NCBI GenBank assembly: GCA_022496805.1
Contig: CM040099.1
Span: forward strand, 21,126,031 to 21,190,030
Direction of reading: 5' to 3'
Source: Pohlia nutans
Lineage: Eukaryota; Streptophyta; Bryopsida; Bryales; Mniaceae
Length of the DNA: 64,000 nt
Under the pieces are notes generated by a model. The model was not told where the DNA came from. It saw only the letters and a program-made list of their open reading frames with translations, and ran no database searches. Of the stretch, positions 1-11,289 are shown in pieces. The translations under genes were made by a program, and so were the position numbers. How positions within the stretch are numbered: the stretch's first letter is position 1; every line of letters starts with the position of its first letter.

Positions 1-9
1 AGGGGTTAA
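1..9. repeat. right end of a TTAA-flanked element
   Basis: The window opens with AGGGG followed by TTAA, the same terminus seen on the many CCCCTAAAC...GTTTAGGGG elements described below. The rest of the element would lie upstream of the window. Confidence 0.4.
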
Positions 10-120
10 ATTGGTGTACCATAGATGTGATTTGCTATAGAGGCCATTACAAAAATCCAGGCCTCAAAAGATTGCTAACTCAGCCATATTGCCATGCAAT
101 TTTTTTAATATAACAACATT

Positions 121-127
<7 letters not shown>

Positions 128-206
<79 letters not shown>
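128..206. repeat. (TA)n microsatellite
   Basis: Uninterrupted alternating TA of about 80 bases, in AT-rich flanks with no coding potential. Confidence 0.95.
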
Positions 207-209
<3 letters not shown>

Positions 210-301
210 AAAAAATTAAGAAAATTTAGTTAGACGTTGTTGAAGTAGTACCAAGTCATATTTTATTTTAAATATTTTCAAAAAACAAAATATAGTATTA
301 A

Positions 302-526
302 CCCCTAAACGTTTGAAAGAGCCTTTGCGGCTAGTAGAATACGGTGTATTTTTCTAGTATTTGGAATGGATCCAGACCTTTTATAGATTTGAGTTCAACA
401 GAGAAGCTGAAATTTACATCAATGCAGTTCTAGTGAGCTATTGAGATCCCAATTTAGAGCTTCTTGTTGGTAGTAAATACCAACTATATGGCCACGTATC
501 TACTATCCCCATGGGATGTTTAGGGG
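302..526. mobile_element. TTAA MITE, family A copy 1
   Basis: A 225-bp element starts CCCCTAAACGTTTG and ends GATGTTTAGGGG. It is flanked on both sides by TTAA (298-301 and 527-530). It has no coding capacity. A second, heavily interrupted copy lies at 30276-31884 and aligns over the whole length, for example in the shared stretches GAGTTCAA-AGAGAAG and TAGAATAC-GTGTATTTT. The TTAA site plus CCC-type ends resemble the piggyBac superfamily. The assignment rests on termini only. Confidence 0.7.
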
Positions 527-598
527 TTAATATTTTTGCATGGTAGTTTGGTTGAGCTAGCAACCTTTTGGAGGCCTAAATTTTTTTGTAATGCTTAA

Positions 599-961
599 GG
601 GCCGCTTCACACTATGGTCGTCAAGTCGAGAGGCCGTGGGAATTGAGAGTCCAAACTTTGTTGAGAGTCCAAAGAAATCTACTGAATATAGGCATAAAAT
701 ATAGTTTTCATTTTTTATGAAAAGAAATCGACAGCCTCTCGACCATGGTGACGGGTCTTGCAAAATGTAGGAACCAAACGAGAGGTCGAGAGGCCGTCAC
801 CTTGGTCAAAAAGTGTTGCCATGTAAGCATTTTGAAGGTCCACGGCCTTTGGACTTTGGCCTCTAGTGTGAAGGATCGAGAGGCCGAAACCATGGTTTCT
901 TGCAATTTGATTGGTGGAAACCGACGGACTCTCGACCTTCGGCCATAGTGTGAAACCCCCC
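599..961. mobile_element. PIF/Harbinger-like MITE copy 1
   Basis: A 363-bp element begins GGGCCGCTTCACACTATGG and ends CCATAGTGTGAAACCCCCC, flanked by TAA on each side (596-598 and 962-964). A three-base TAA target and GGGCC-type ends are typical of PIF/Harbinger (Tourist) MITEs. The inside is built of inverted copies of GTCGAGAGGCCGT-like sequence. Related copies are at 1628-2047 and 48154-48674. There is no coding capacity. Confidence 0.75.
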
Positions 962-964
962 TAA

Positions 965-1624
965 TTGTCCAAATTGAAAGTTCTCTACATCTTTTTGTTG
1001 ATGGAAAAGGAGGAAGTAATTTTTTTTTCATTTTTGGACACAAATAAAGGGGATATTTTCGACACAAAGAAAGGTGAAATGATGATGTCATCTTAACTCG
1101 GCCAGCCTTGGAGATTGGTCCCGACTGGCAAGCTGAAGTGCAGGGAAGGTTCCAAAGGATAGATTTTTAAGATGCTTTACGGAGGCTTTTTCATGTGATT
1201 GCATACCCAGAAAATGCAATTGAAGGGAAAGGCAATGAAACAAGGGAAGGAGCGCGTTGCAGGACTGACACGTCATGGGGGAGGGAATTGGCTCTGTGTG
1301 CAGCCAGGAATAGGTGGAGTGGAGTTATATAAATTAGTGTAGGTATGTTTGGTTGGCTTGGCGGTCCAACCAGTAAAATAGGAGCGTCTGGTGCATGCAC
1401 ATGGGCTCCACCTAATTCTCCTCTCTTCAGTCAGCCCTGCCTGCATGCATTGCCCACCAGACAAATGGGGGAGGCTTTCCTCCACTCACGTTAGATGGCC
1501 CATTCACACCGAAAATGGCCGCATGCATGCGTCAGGTAACTTTGAGGGAATCTGTTGTCAACCAAGAAATATAAAATATGCAATCAAAAATTGCTCTATT
1601 GCATGAGAAAGGAATGCAACGTGC
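965..1624. other. intergenic, no gene recognised
   Basis: Short open frames on both strands show no family resemblance. The stretch is less AT-rich than its surroundings and has a TATA-like TTATATAAAT at about 1326, followed by GCATGCATGC-type repeats near 1440-1530. I cannot tie these to a transcript. Confidence 0.4.
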
Positions 1625-1627
1625 TAA

Positions 1628-2047
1628 GGGCCGCTTCACACTATGGCCGTCCAAGTCCACAGGCCACTCCCTTTGTTTGTGTCAAAAAAAAAAAAAAAAA
1701 AAAAAAACAAGTCCAGAGGCCGTGGGATTGAGAGTCCAAACTTTGTTGAGAGTCCAAATAAATCTATTGAAAATAGGCAATAAAATACAGTTTTCATTTT
1801 TTATAAAAAGAAAATCGACGACCTCTCGACTATAGTTTGGGTTTCCATTCTCGTCAGACCCAAACTTCCTCTTGAGAAGCCGTCACCTTGGTCAAAAAGT
1901 GTTGCCATGTATGCATTTTGGAGGTCCACGGCCTTTGGACTTTGGCCTCTAGTGTGAAGGGTTGAGAGGCCGAACTTATGGTTTCTTGCAATTTGATTAG
2001 TAGAAATCGACCGCTTCTCGATCTTCGGCGATAGTGTGAAGAGGCCC
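1628..2047. mobile_element. PIF/Harbinger-like MITE copy 2
   Basis: A 420-bp relative of the 599-961 element, starting GGGCCGCTTCACACTATGG and ending CGATAGTGTGAAGAGGCCC, flanked by TAA (1625-1627, 2048-2050). A 25-bp A-tract near 1683 interrupts the left half, and the rest aligns with copy 1. It directly abuts the next MITE. Confidence 0.75.
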
Positions 2048-2050
2048 TAA

Positions 2051-2357
2051 GAGCAGCTCCACTGGAGCCCTTTCAGAGTCCCTCGCACTCCAGAACTAGA
2101 TGAAAAGTCCCAAGGGCCCTTCCAAAATGCCTCTTGACTCTGGATCCTAGCGTGTTAAGAAAGGACCCTCCAAATTACTATTTAGTTGACTATATTCCCA
2201 CATTCTACTTGTGATTGGTCCATTGACAATTTAATGTGCACTTTTGATGTGCGAGGGGCCTCTAAGGGTGGAGGAGTGTAAGTGCAAGGGCTCTTCAAAT
2301 GTAAATGAATAATTCCAGCGAGTCATCTCATTTCAGTGTGTAGAAGTGGGGATGCTC
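2051..2357. mobile_element. GAGCA-terminus MITE copy 1
   Basis: Starts GAGCAGCTCCACTGGAG and ends GTGGGGATGCTC. The left flank is TAA (shared with the preceding MITE) and the right flank is GAA, so the target copy is imperfect. The interior matches the element at 25068-25391, for example ATGAAAAGT-CAAG and CTTGACTCT-GATCCTAGCGTGTTA. Confidence 0.6.
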
Positions 2358-2387
2358 GAAGGAATTTACTTCTACTTGGTGTGTTAA

Positions 2388-2698
2388 CGCTTAAACGTTC
2401 CAGCGTTCAGAATCTGAATGATGATTAGATTCAAAGCCTTGTAACTTTTTCATACAACTTCAGATGACTTTCATCCAAATCATCCTCGTAAGCCTATTAA
2501 ATTTTCTACCAATTACAATAAATCTCTTCTGATAGAGAGCCATTAATAATATTGGAGAGGCCTCTAACTGCTAGTATGTCAAATTTATTAAGTAAAGTTT
2601 AAGCTTGCAATGGTCCTCTTATGTACATCTGAGCCATGTTAAAATCTATTCTTGAGATTAGCATCTACTTGTGTTCAAAGGGTTGGTACGTTTAGGGG
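2388..2698. mobile_element. TTAA MITE, family C copy 1
   Basis: A 311-bp element flanked by TTAA (2384-2387, 2699-2702). Its right end is GGTACGTTTAGGGG and its left end is a decayed CGCTTAAACG. It aligns end to end with 58054-58375, sharing GCCTTGTAACTTT-TCATACAAC and AGGGTTGGTACGTTTAGGGG. It is noncoding. Confidence 0.7.
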
Positions 2699-2709
2699 TT
2701 AACCCCTAA

Positions 2710-3148
2710 GAGCATTTGCACCGATATTCTTGCAACTATGGGCTGCACAATAATTTTGAGGGCCCCCAACAACAGAATGGCTCTATCTGGAATGGACCCG
2801 ACCACTGCATCTCTTGATTTGTAGCTCTAGAGCAAAGGGGCCAGCTTGGAAAACTCAACTACCTCATCATTTAGCCCATGGGGCCTTGCCACATGATAAA
2901 CTACTGGCACAAAAAGTATATCTTAAGTAAAGACAATTATCAGTGAAGATAATTGTTTCCCCCAAAGAACCCCCAATTCAAGTTTTCAAGCGCAAAACAC
3001 GACTTTGCAGTATGGCGAGCAAGACCCAACTTTTATAGGGGCCTTGCAAGAGAGGGCCCTCGCTGACTAGGTGGCAGGGAACATAAAATTCGGTGGGCCC
3101 TTCAAAAACACAAAAGGCCAGCGGCTAAGGGCAATGGTGGCTATGCTC
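2710..3148. mobile_element. GAGCAT-terminus MITE with TAA target
   Basis: A 439-bp element begins GAGCATTTGCACC and ends GGTGGCTATGCTC, flanked by TAA (2707-2709, 3149-3151). It sits just inside a CCCC that follows a TTAA, so it may have landed in the first bases of another TTAA-type element. Confidence 0.6.
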
Positions 3149-3451
3149 TAAGGCGTGTAAAATTGTAGGCCTAGAGGGAGGTTTTTTAAAGAGGTGTATA
3201 TCCATGCACTATGCATATGGTGATTTCCAAGAGCATTTCTATCACTATGGGATCATTAAAAAATTGTGTATTTTTCTAGACAAGAAACTAAAGTACAAAT
3301 GTCATTGCTGTCGACGTGGCACTTCAGTTTGTTGTTTACTTTCTGCACTCAATGAACTCACCAGATTGGTTGATTGTCGGAATGTTGGATGATTACCGTT
3401 TATCATTACATTCTGTTTACAACGTGGGTTTTCTTGGATTTGTCTAAATCC

Positions 3452-3696
3452 CCCCATCGAGCGTGGCTCGGAGGCCAGGTTTGGTGGGGGGTGGTGGGGT
3501 GGGGTAAAACCTGCCCCCTATTTTTAAGTTGGAGGGGCCCTTACTTGATCTCATAGGGGGCTTCCTAGGGTAATTGGGGCCACAGGTCCCGAATTTAGAA
3601 AAAAAAAAACCAAAAAAAGTCCCCAAGGGGCCAAAACGGGGAGGGCCACAAAATTGAACCCCACCGAGCCTGGCATCCGAGCCACGCTCGATGGGG
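3452..3696. mobile_element. MITE with near-perfect 37-bp inverted ends
   Basis: The left end CCCCATCGAGCGTGGCTCGG is mirrored at 3677-3696. The pairing continues through G(A/C)GGCCAGG-type sequence to the GGTGGGG block. The interior is a G-rich then A-rich spacer without coding capacity. No clear target duplication was identified. Confidence 0.65.
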
Positions 3697-3699
3697 AGA

Positions 3700-5339
3700 A
3701 ATAAAGAGACCCGGTTTTTCTCTCCTCCTCTCTTTCAGAGAAAGAGAATATCATTCCGATACTCTCGGTCTTGCTACTTCAATTTACCAGATTGAGGAGT
3801 CCTTTTTGGACCTATATAGTTTTTCATAATTCTCTTGTGTTTAGTAAATAAATATACTATCAAACACCCTGATACAATACCCCAACGTTACATTGGGAAC
3901 GTGGGAATCAATTGGGTACACAAAAGGAACATGGGAACTTTGGGAACATAAGAGAACTTGGAAACATTAGGAAACATGATGGGAAGATGGGAACGCAGGG
4001 GAATATGATGTGAAGCTTTGGGGAACAACCTGGAACTGTGGATAACGATTTGAGAACATGATGACAAATTGAATAAAAGGTATGGATGTGAAATGTGGAG
4101 AATTTCGTGACTTGGTATAGTGATGAATACCAAACAAAGTAGTGATATGGTATGGCGACGCTGTGTACTTAATATAAAAGATGAGATTCAATATGAGAAT
4201 AGACAATAAAATGTAAATTAAGAACAAGAATACTATGGACACGAGGTGCTTGATTGAAAATAGTTTCAAGTGAAGGTCACACAAAGAAAGTAATTTCAAC
4301 TCTCTCAAAGTAAAATCTCAAACTTGGTCTTTCTCTTGAAAAAAATTCTCCCTGGGGAAGTCACTGTCAAGAATTTAGGTAACTGTGAGAGGACAAATAT
4401 AGGGTGTCTTTTATTCATTTGAGATAAAAATTATAAATTTGTAGAAGTAATATAGGGTGTTTCAAAACCATTTTGAGAATATTCCTAGAATATATATAGA
4501 ATATACCTAATAATACTAAAAATAGTAGAATATTCCAATTATTTCATAGCCCCATTAAAAACCCTTGGTTTGCTCATATGTACCCAAAATTTACATTACG
4601 TGACTTCTTCCAAAAATTCTCAACTTCGCCGGTCTCCCCTTCCTTTGGATAAAAATTTACACTACTGGATTCAACGATGCCTCTACTCACCGTTCAATTT
4701 AATTTCAATCCAATCCAAGCCCTTATAACACCCAATTCGGGCAATAATTAGCTTGGTGTATCACTTTTTGGACACACTAATTAGGTTATTTTTGTTTAAA
4801 ACTTCCAAAGTTTGCCTAATTTGCTCATTTTGATCAAGTAAAAAGACCCTAAAATGAAAAAACTAAAATCCTGCACCTCAATGGAATCAAAATGTATATG
4901 TTCAAAGAGTTTATATTAAAAAAATTAATTTTTTTAGATCCATTCATAGATGTGTAAAAAAATGCTGAATTTTGGGATTTGCAAGCTACTTAGTGCACAA
5001 TTCATTAATTTTTTTAATGATAAAATAAAATATTTTGTACTCTACACAATTAGATGTAGGTCATATTCAAAAATAATATATATATATTTTTTGATATTCC
5101 ATTTGCTTGATTTCAGGGATTCTAGGTGATTGGGACATAACTTACTTTTTCAACTAAAAAATCAAATAAAATTACTTTAAAATCTTTGATTGTAATCAAA
5201 TTTTTTTCCTTGATACATTATAAGTGTAGAAAACTAAAATCACATTTAATAAAGTTTTATTTTATTAAAATTAAAAAATATGTTTGTTTGACACACCAGC
5301 ACATAGTGCAATTGTCCCAAAGACAGCTTTTTTGGGTAC
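3700..5339. other. AT-rich intergenic DNA with a degenerate GGGAAC array
   Basis: No gene was recognised. Between about 3895 and 4080 a loose motif GGGAAC(A/G)TGGGAA recurs every 10-25 bases. Near 4690-4745 a stretch (CGTTCAATT...ACACCCAATTCG) matches the sequence just outside the right arm of the foldback at 5352-6690. The foldback may therefore once have reached to about 4690 and been split by roughly 600 bp. Confidence 0.4.
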
Positions 5340-5351
5340 CCCAACCATAAC

Positions 5352-6214
5352 ATCACCCATTCCCTAATTTTGCACTAGGCCAAGTGCACACATTTCATGA
5401 GAAAACTTGGCTTTAAAAGAATTTGTCTGAAAAAATCTGTAAAAAACAGGGATTTTTGTCTTTCTACAATCTCTTCATTGAAAAGAAACAACTATTTAAT
5501 TTATTTTTTATCCTTGTCTTTAGCTTTATCTTTATCTTATCTTTTTCTTTTATCTTGTTTTTTTTCCTTGTCTTCTTTCTTGTCTTCCTTCTTCTTTTTC
5601 TTCTAGTCTTCCACTAGTCTTCCTTTTTTTTCTTCACCTTGCCATTTTTGGAGTTTAAACGATAATTTAAAAAAAATAAAAAATCAGGGAGTAGGCTGAA
5701 TCCAATAAAGGCCTGGAAGAAGAAAAAAAAAAAAAAAAAAAAAAAAAAAACGATTTTTTTTTTTGTTCCCGGTTTTTTCGGGCAGGAAGGGTCCGTGCGC
5801 GCGCGGACCCTACTTTTTTTTTTATCCACTCTCCTTCCCTCCTCTCCTTTCCCTTTTTTCCCCTCTCCCCTATATAAACCCTCCCTCACTCTTCCTCCCT
5901 CACACTCTCCTTCCTCCCCTTTTATCTCTTGTTCTTCTCCCTCTCTCCCTTCTCCCTTCTCCCTTCTCCTCAATGTAAAGGAAGAAGAGAGGGGAGGAAA
6001 GAAGAATGAGGGAGGGAGAATGAAGGAGGGTTTATAAAGGGGAGAGGGGGAAAAAAGGAAAGGAGATGAGAAAAGGAGAGTGGATCAAAAAAGAGTAGGG
6101 TCCGCACGCGCGGACCCTCCCTGCCCCGAAAAACCGAAAAACCGAAAAAATAAAAAATAAAAAATAAAAAAAATAAAAATAAAAATAAAAATAAAAAATA
6201 AAAAAATAAAATAA

Positions 6215-6279
<65 letters not shown>

Positions 6280-6690
6280 TCGTTTTTTATTTCTTCCGGG
6301 CCTGTATTGGATTCAGCTTGCTCCCTGATTTTTATTTGTAAAAAAAAAAACTATCGTTTAAACTCCAAAAATGGCAAGATGAAGGAAAAGTAGGAAGACA
6401 AGTGGAAGACTAGAAGAAATAGAAGAAGGAAGACAAGAGGAAGACAAGAAAGAAAACAAGGAAAAGAAACAAGATAAAAGATAAGATAAGATAAGATAAA
6501 GATAAAGATAAATTAAAAGATAAAGATAAGGATGAGAAATAAATTAAATAATTGTTTCTTTATGGCGTAAGGGATTGTAGAAAGACAAAAATCCCTATTT
6601 TTAAGAGTTTTTTTCAAACAAATTTTTTATTGCACTTGGAGGCCAAGTGCATGATTATATGGTCAAGTGCAAAATTAGCGAATTGGGTGT
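5352..6690. mobile_element. foldback element with ~600-bp inverted arms
   Basis: The arm at about 5352-5960 is the inverse of about 5990-6690. Mirrored landmarks include CTAATTTTGCACT, the GATTTTTGTCTTTCTAC block, polypyrimidine/purine tracts, and a GC island GGGTCCG-GCGCGCGGACCCTACT. A (TA)n run at 6219-6271 and A-rich simple repeats make the right arm longer. TATA-like CTATATAAACCC (5869) and its mirror GGGTTTATAAAGG (about 6030) face outward around the centre. No transposase is encoded. A transcript through it would form a long hairpin. Confidence 0.7.
6219..6271. repeat. (TA)n microsatellite
   Basis: Alternating TA of about 53 bp, preceded by A-rich repeats with interspersed T. It has no counterpart in the left arm of the surrounding foldback, so it expanded after the arms formed. 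Confidence 0.9.
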
Positions 6691-6870
6691 TTTATACGGC
6701 GTTCAATTGAATTGAGATTGGTTCAAAACGCACAATCTAATTAAAAACTAAATCCAAATTCAACTCAAGTCAATTTATTGTGCAACTTTTTTATATGTTT
6801 ACACAACTTTATTTTTTGTTAGCACTCATCACTAGTAGAAAAGAGGTATTTGGGAACCAATGAATAGTAT

Positions 6871-7522
6871 AAGAGCATGGTGCCCAAGGCCAATACAAGT
6901 CATGGGCATCATGCTCTGGCACTATTCATTGGTGTCCAAAGACCACCAAAGGCCACCATTTTGACTACCATGTATAATTTAAAAAAAAAATGCAATATTC
7001 CAAATGTATAACAATCTTTTAGGGGTTAAAATATAAGTTGCCACTTGGTGCTTTTGATCAATCTAGCTGATATCTTTAGTTAAAATGAACTTTTCTATAT
7101 GCGTTCTTTTGTGCATATTGACCAGATTTTATTTAATGTTTATTCTCTTTTATTCCATCTTTTTCTAAAGGCTTGGCCATTGCATCATTTTGTAACAAAA
7201 AATTTATTTGGTTTAAAAAAAACAATAAAAAATTGTGGTATACCACTTGGTGCTTTTGATAAATTTAGCTAATCTCTTTAATTAAAATGCACTATGCCAT
7301 ATAGTCCTCTAAGTTTGTGCTTATTGACTTGGATTTTCTAGTGTTTATTCTCTTACATTCAATCCTACTTTCATGGATTGGTTGTTATATGAGAGTGCCC
7401 TTTTGACAAGCCCCTTGACTTTGTGACCATTGGCACATAGCTGTTGGGGCGTGCGAAAGAGCCAAAATAGCACCACACCTATTGAGGGTTCATTTAAAGT
7501 GCCATGTTGGAAATGCTCTTAT
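6871..7522. mobile_element. GAGCATGG-ended inverted-repeat element with internal duplication
   Basis: The ends AAGAGCATGGTGCCC and GGAAATGCTCTT form a short terminal inverted repeat. Inside, a ~125-bp unit starting CACTTGGTGCTTTTGAT occurs twice, at about 7041 and 7245, diverged to roughly 80% by eye. An AGGGG-TTAA terminus of the TTAA family sits at 7021-7029 without an obvious partner. Outer boundaries are tentative. Confidence 0.4.
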
Positions 7523-8804
7523 CATCCAAAAAAATTAACCAAATTTTCATAATGATATATCTAGAAAGGAGAAATTTATTGTGAATCCAAACTTATTGTG
7601 ATAGGAGTGTTCCAAAAAAATTATTTTTTGAAAGCATAATTTAAAGCATCAATAGATGGGATATTATGTCTCAAATCTAAGGGAATAGAAGCTTCCAAAC
7701 CTTTATATATCGTATCCATTCAAATTGTAGCTACCCAAAACCACACAAAAATCTTTGATTGTGTTTTAGACACTTGAAACCAAGCAATTTTGCCCAAAAC
7801 ATTAACCATGTACCCATGTGTTAAAATCTTTCACTCCAATCATTTAATGCTATGGTATCTATTGACATTAAACATTACGGGGGTATAATCTTCTTCTAAT
7901 TACGTAGTTGGAATGCAAATTCAAACCTCATGGATCACTGCATGTATTTATTGATAAACATCGTTTCTTTGCTTTGATTTTCATGTTGGCCACTACTGAG
8001 TCTCTATTTATTAGAATTTTTTTGATAGAGATCCCAAAGAACAAATTCAACAAAAGAAACTCATTTGCTTTTATCATACTTTACTTTGATGTTGTATTAA
8101 ATCAAACATGATACTAGATAGAATGAATAGTGCAACCATTCGTTCAGAACTTTCAATAGCCAACACTGGGTCGACCCTAAAATGTCAAGAATTTCCTTTA
8201 TCACCATCTACAATGCAATTTGTAACTACCATCTTTGACCGGCAACCATAAGGTTCTTTAGCAATTAGTGGAGTCCTCCCTTTTCAATAGTAGCATTGTA
8301 GACGCTTTGACAATGCCTTACCATCCAATCTTTAGCTAAAGATGAGGTGGACTTGGCCACGATTCCGAATTTGCTATAGTAGTTCACGAATAGTGGCCCA
8401 AATTTGGAGGTCTTGTAGAGAAGGCTAAAGAGCCTTATGACTACAAGTATATATTACTTGCATATGTAGGTGACCTTGACACATGGAAGGTTGAGCATGT
8501 TTGAAATTAGCCTTTTGGAAGGTTGTACTAACTTTATTTATTCACGCCCAATACTTTTGCAATTCTCAAAATATAGCCACCTTGCCAACCCTCTCATGTT
8601 TACCATGGTTTCCGGTTCATCTTTAACTTGAATGAAGCTTCTTCATAGTTTATGGAACCAAAAAGCAGTCCCAATGATGTCTACTGAATGTTATGTTGTT
8701 TAAGTAAGTACAATTCCTTGAAAAGCTCCTAAATAGTGGTTCCAATGGTTCCAAGATACACAATTTAACAAAAGTAAATCATATATCCTACGTCACTACC
8801 TCAC
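7523..8804. other. intergenic, no gene recognised
   Basis: AT-rich sequence without long frames or recognisable domains. One isolated terminus CTACTGAATGTTATG lies near 8682. It belongs to the CAGTAG MITE family and has no partner. Confidence 0.4.
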
Positions 8805-8972
8805 AACGTTCAGTAGCCTTCATGTCCACTGCCTTTCCTTCATGCACTCTGCTCATCACTTTGAGTCTCGACCTGTCCACTTAGCTAGTGAAAAAGTACT
8901 ATTGGGTGTGAAATATTCCACACCATCTACTATAGCGTAAAGGCAGGTACAGTGTATGCTACTGAATGTTAT
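8805..8972. mobile_element. CAGTAG-family MITE copy a
   Basis: A 168-bp element with ends ACAACGTTCAGTAGCC and GCTACTGAATGTTAT. It contains the internal palindrome-like GTGAAATATTCCACAC seen in all copies. Other copies are at 9322-9491, 24889-25067, 26097-26284 and 49665-49980. Superfamily not assigned, because target duplications are not clear. Confidence 0.65.
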
Positions 8973-9321
8973 GTACGTTACGATATTTTGACGACACTTA
9001 ATTGGATAAATCAGTGTAGCCAATGGAAGAATTAGGTAGTTGCATGGAAAACTAGACTTGACATTATTCTGTGTCTGCAGTGTGGAAAGTGGGAATGATG
9101 GTGGGAGAGAACAGAGAACCATGCAATGGGAAGCTAACTGCTATTCTCTTGCTCCCATGCAGTCATGCCATGAAGCAGCAGGTCTGAAACAGATGAACTG
9201 AAAAGGCATTGAAAAAAAAATTGGGGCACGGAAATGAGCTCAAGGTTACACGTGGTGTTTGGTTCAACTCAATCTTTCTCCTGGTCACAAGATTGGACTT
9301 TGTAAACATTGGTTTGTCAAC

Positions 9322-9491
9322 ATAACATTCAGTAGCATGCATTGTCTTTGCCTTGGCTCTACAGTAGATGGTGTGGAATCTTCTACACCCAACAGTACTT
9401 CATCAATAGTTAAGTGGATAGGTGGAGGCTCAAGGTGATGAACAAAGTGCATGAAGGAAAGGCAGTGGGCATGAAGGCTACTGAATGTCAT
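9322..9491. mobile_element. CAGTAG-family MITE copy b
   Basis: A 170-bp element with ends ATAACATTCAGTAGCATGC and GGCTACTGAATGTCAT. It shares the interior TTGGCTCTACAGTAGATG and CACCCAACAGTACTTCATC with copies c and d. Confidence 0.7.
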
Positions 9492-9854
9492 GAACATCAA
9501 AAACTACCAGTTTGAAATATAGCAGAAATCTAATTGTAAAAAAATTAACACCTATATCCTTAAACAAAACAAGTAAATAGCTACAAGTTTATATTGTTGA
9601 ACGTCATTTGCCACGTGTGCCCCAACCTTCACGGAATGATATACTAAGTTAAGTGGCCTAATTTTGAACCTTACCCAAAACCAACCCCTATGCACCCTTA
9701 CCCACTCCTTTTGTCCCATATCAAGCTTCCTCAATGCCTTTCCAATTTTGTTCTATATTAAAATTTGCGTTTGCTCAAACTACACTTCTACTAGCTCAGG
9801 GTTTTGACCATTGTATTTAGGATCTACACCATTGGATTGCAACATCGGAGTTAA

Positions 9855-10434
9855 CCCTTGACTACCTAAGCGTTCATTTTTGGGACAATGTACAAATTTC
9901 ATCCACATTTTCTCATGTGTCATACACATTTCACACTGTGAATTTTTTGCTATAGATTTTTTTGGGAAGTTAGCTTTGTGCATACGAGATGCAATTAGAA
10001 AGAGGATGATTTGTGAAATTTTTATGCCTCATTTCATGTTGCAGCGCTTTACAAAAAAATTCTAAGATCTTTGTTCAAAATAGTTCAAAAGTGCTCTTCA
10101 AAAAACCAACTCATAAAATTAAGCAACCAAAAAATCTCCAAAAATAATTGCACTTAGAGTATTACATTTAAACCCATCACAACAAATTTCATTTATAGAT
10201 TGTCAATATCTTATAAGTAATTGAATTACAAAAGAATTATGAGTTTGAAGTTTCAAATTTTATGCAAAATATTGGTGATTTGCAATCATAGATTGAACCA
10301 TATCGATAAAATCTAAAATTCATGATGTACAACTATTATTTGTACATCAAGTTCAAAATATCCCTCGTAATTGCATTTTATAATGCATCTTTGCAAAACT
10401 GCCTAATTTGAAGAGGGCTGCAGGCATTCAGGGG
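9855..10434. mobile_element. TTAA element, family B copy 1
   Basis: A 580-bp element flanked by TTAA (9851-9854, 10435-10438) with ends CCCTTGACTACC and GCATTCAGGGG. It aligns in inverted orientation with 30638-31197, sharing TTTGGGACAATGTA-AAATTTCATCCA and TTATAATGCATCTTTGCAAAACTGCC. Its short open frames are not conserved between copies. Confidence 0.65.
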
Positions 10435-10563
10435 TTAAGTCCTTTTTTTAGGATACAAGAAGTTTATTATGGGACAAACTTAAGGAATATCATATACACC
10501 TTATGAACATGAGAGTATGAGTAGATTCCTGGGGGGTGCACTCTGCATTGTGTTTAAAAATCA

Positions 10564-10948
10564 CCCCCGTCTCTATATCCCCCGGTGGTCTTAAATGCGC
10601 TGGCCGTGAATAGGCGTGGCAGCGCGAGACGCGCGAGACTGGTTCCACGGGGTCCCACGGCCCGCCCGCCTCTTCTTTTCCTTCCGAGCCTGATTTTCTT
10701 CCGCCCGATTCCGGCTTTTTTTCTTGCTTCCTGCCCCGGTCTCGCGTGGGCCCGCTGCCATGTCGGATGTCTCGACCCTCTTGCCACGTCGGATCGCTCG
10801 CTACCCCCGCTTCATCCGCCTGCCACGTCATCAGTCCCGAGACAGCTCGTGCGACGTCGTCAGTCTCGCGCCCCCTGCCACGTATCCAGTCCATGCCATG
10901 GGGTATCATGCATTCTATGGCATGTGTGAGGGTCTCATCCGAGTGACA
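10564..10948 (+). repeat. left terminal inverted repeat of the MULE
   Basis: Starts CCCCCGTCTCTATATCCCCC and runs to the GAGTGACA block. It matches the right end in inverse orientation with only scattered differences. It is GC-rich, contains several GTCTCG/CGAGAC motifs and repeated TGCCACGTCGGAT-like segments, and probably includes the promoter for the plus-strand genes. Confidence 0.9.
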
Positions 10949-11289
10949 GGTGTCATCCATCCGATGTCAGATGTCATCCATTATACCCAAGCTGTCTCTC
11001 ATCATGTCATTCAAGTGGTGGCCCACCCAGTCTCGTACGTTTGGCGGCCTAGGGTTAGGATGGCTAATCATTCTGGTAATTCATTTCAAATGATGGCATG
11101 ATGATGGCGAGACAGCTGATGATGATGGTGGCCTCCATCTTCTTCTTCCTTAGATTTCCTTGGTTCCTCATTTTGTTTTTGGTTGTTTTCGCGTTGCTCT
11201 TGTTGCAATTGGATTTGAATTGCTGTTTGCGGTTTAGTTTTTGCGCCCTGGAGATTTTGGAGGATAAAGTTCCGTCTCGCAACAGCACT

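Noticed and set aside
2703..7025. A single 4.3-kb TTAA element from CCCCTAAGG (2703) to TTTTAGGGG (7025)
   Set aside because: Both termini face the right way and no closer partners exist. However, the span is filled with unrelated elements and no second copy supports it, so it is not called.
10585..10960. Open frames inside the MULE terminal repeats
   Set aside because: They arise from high GC and are mirrored in both terminal repeats. There is no protein-like composition and no splice context.
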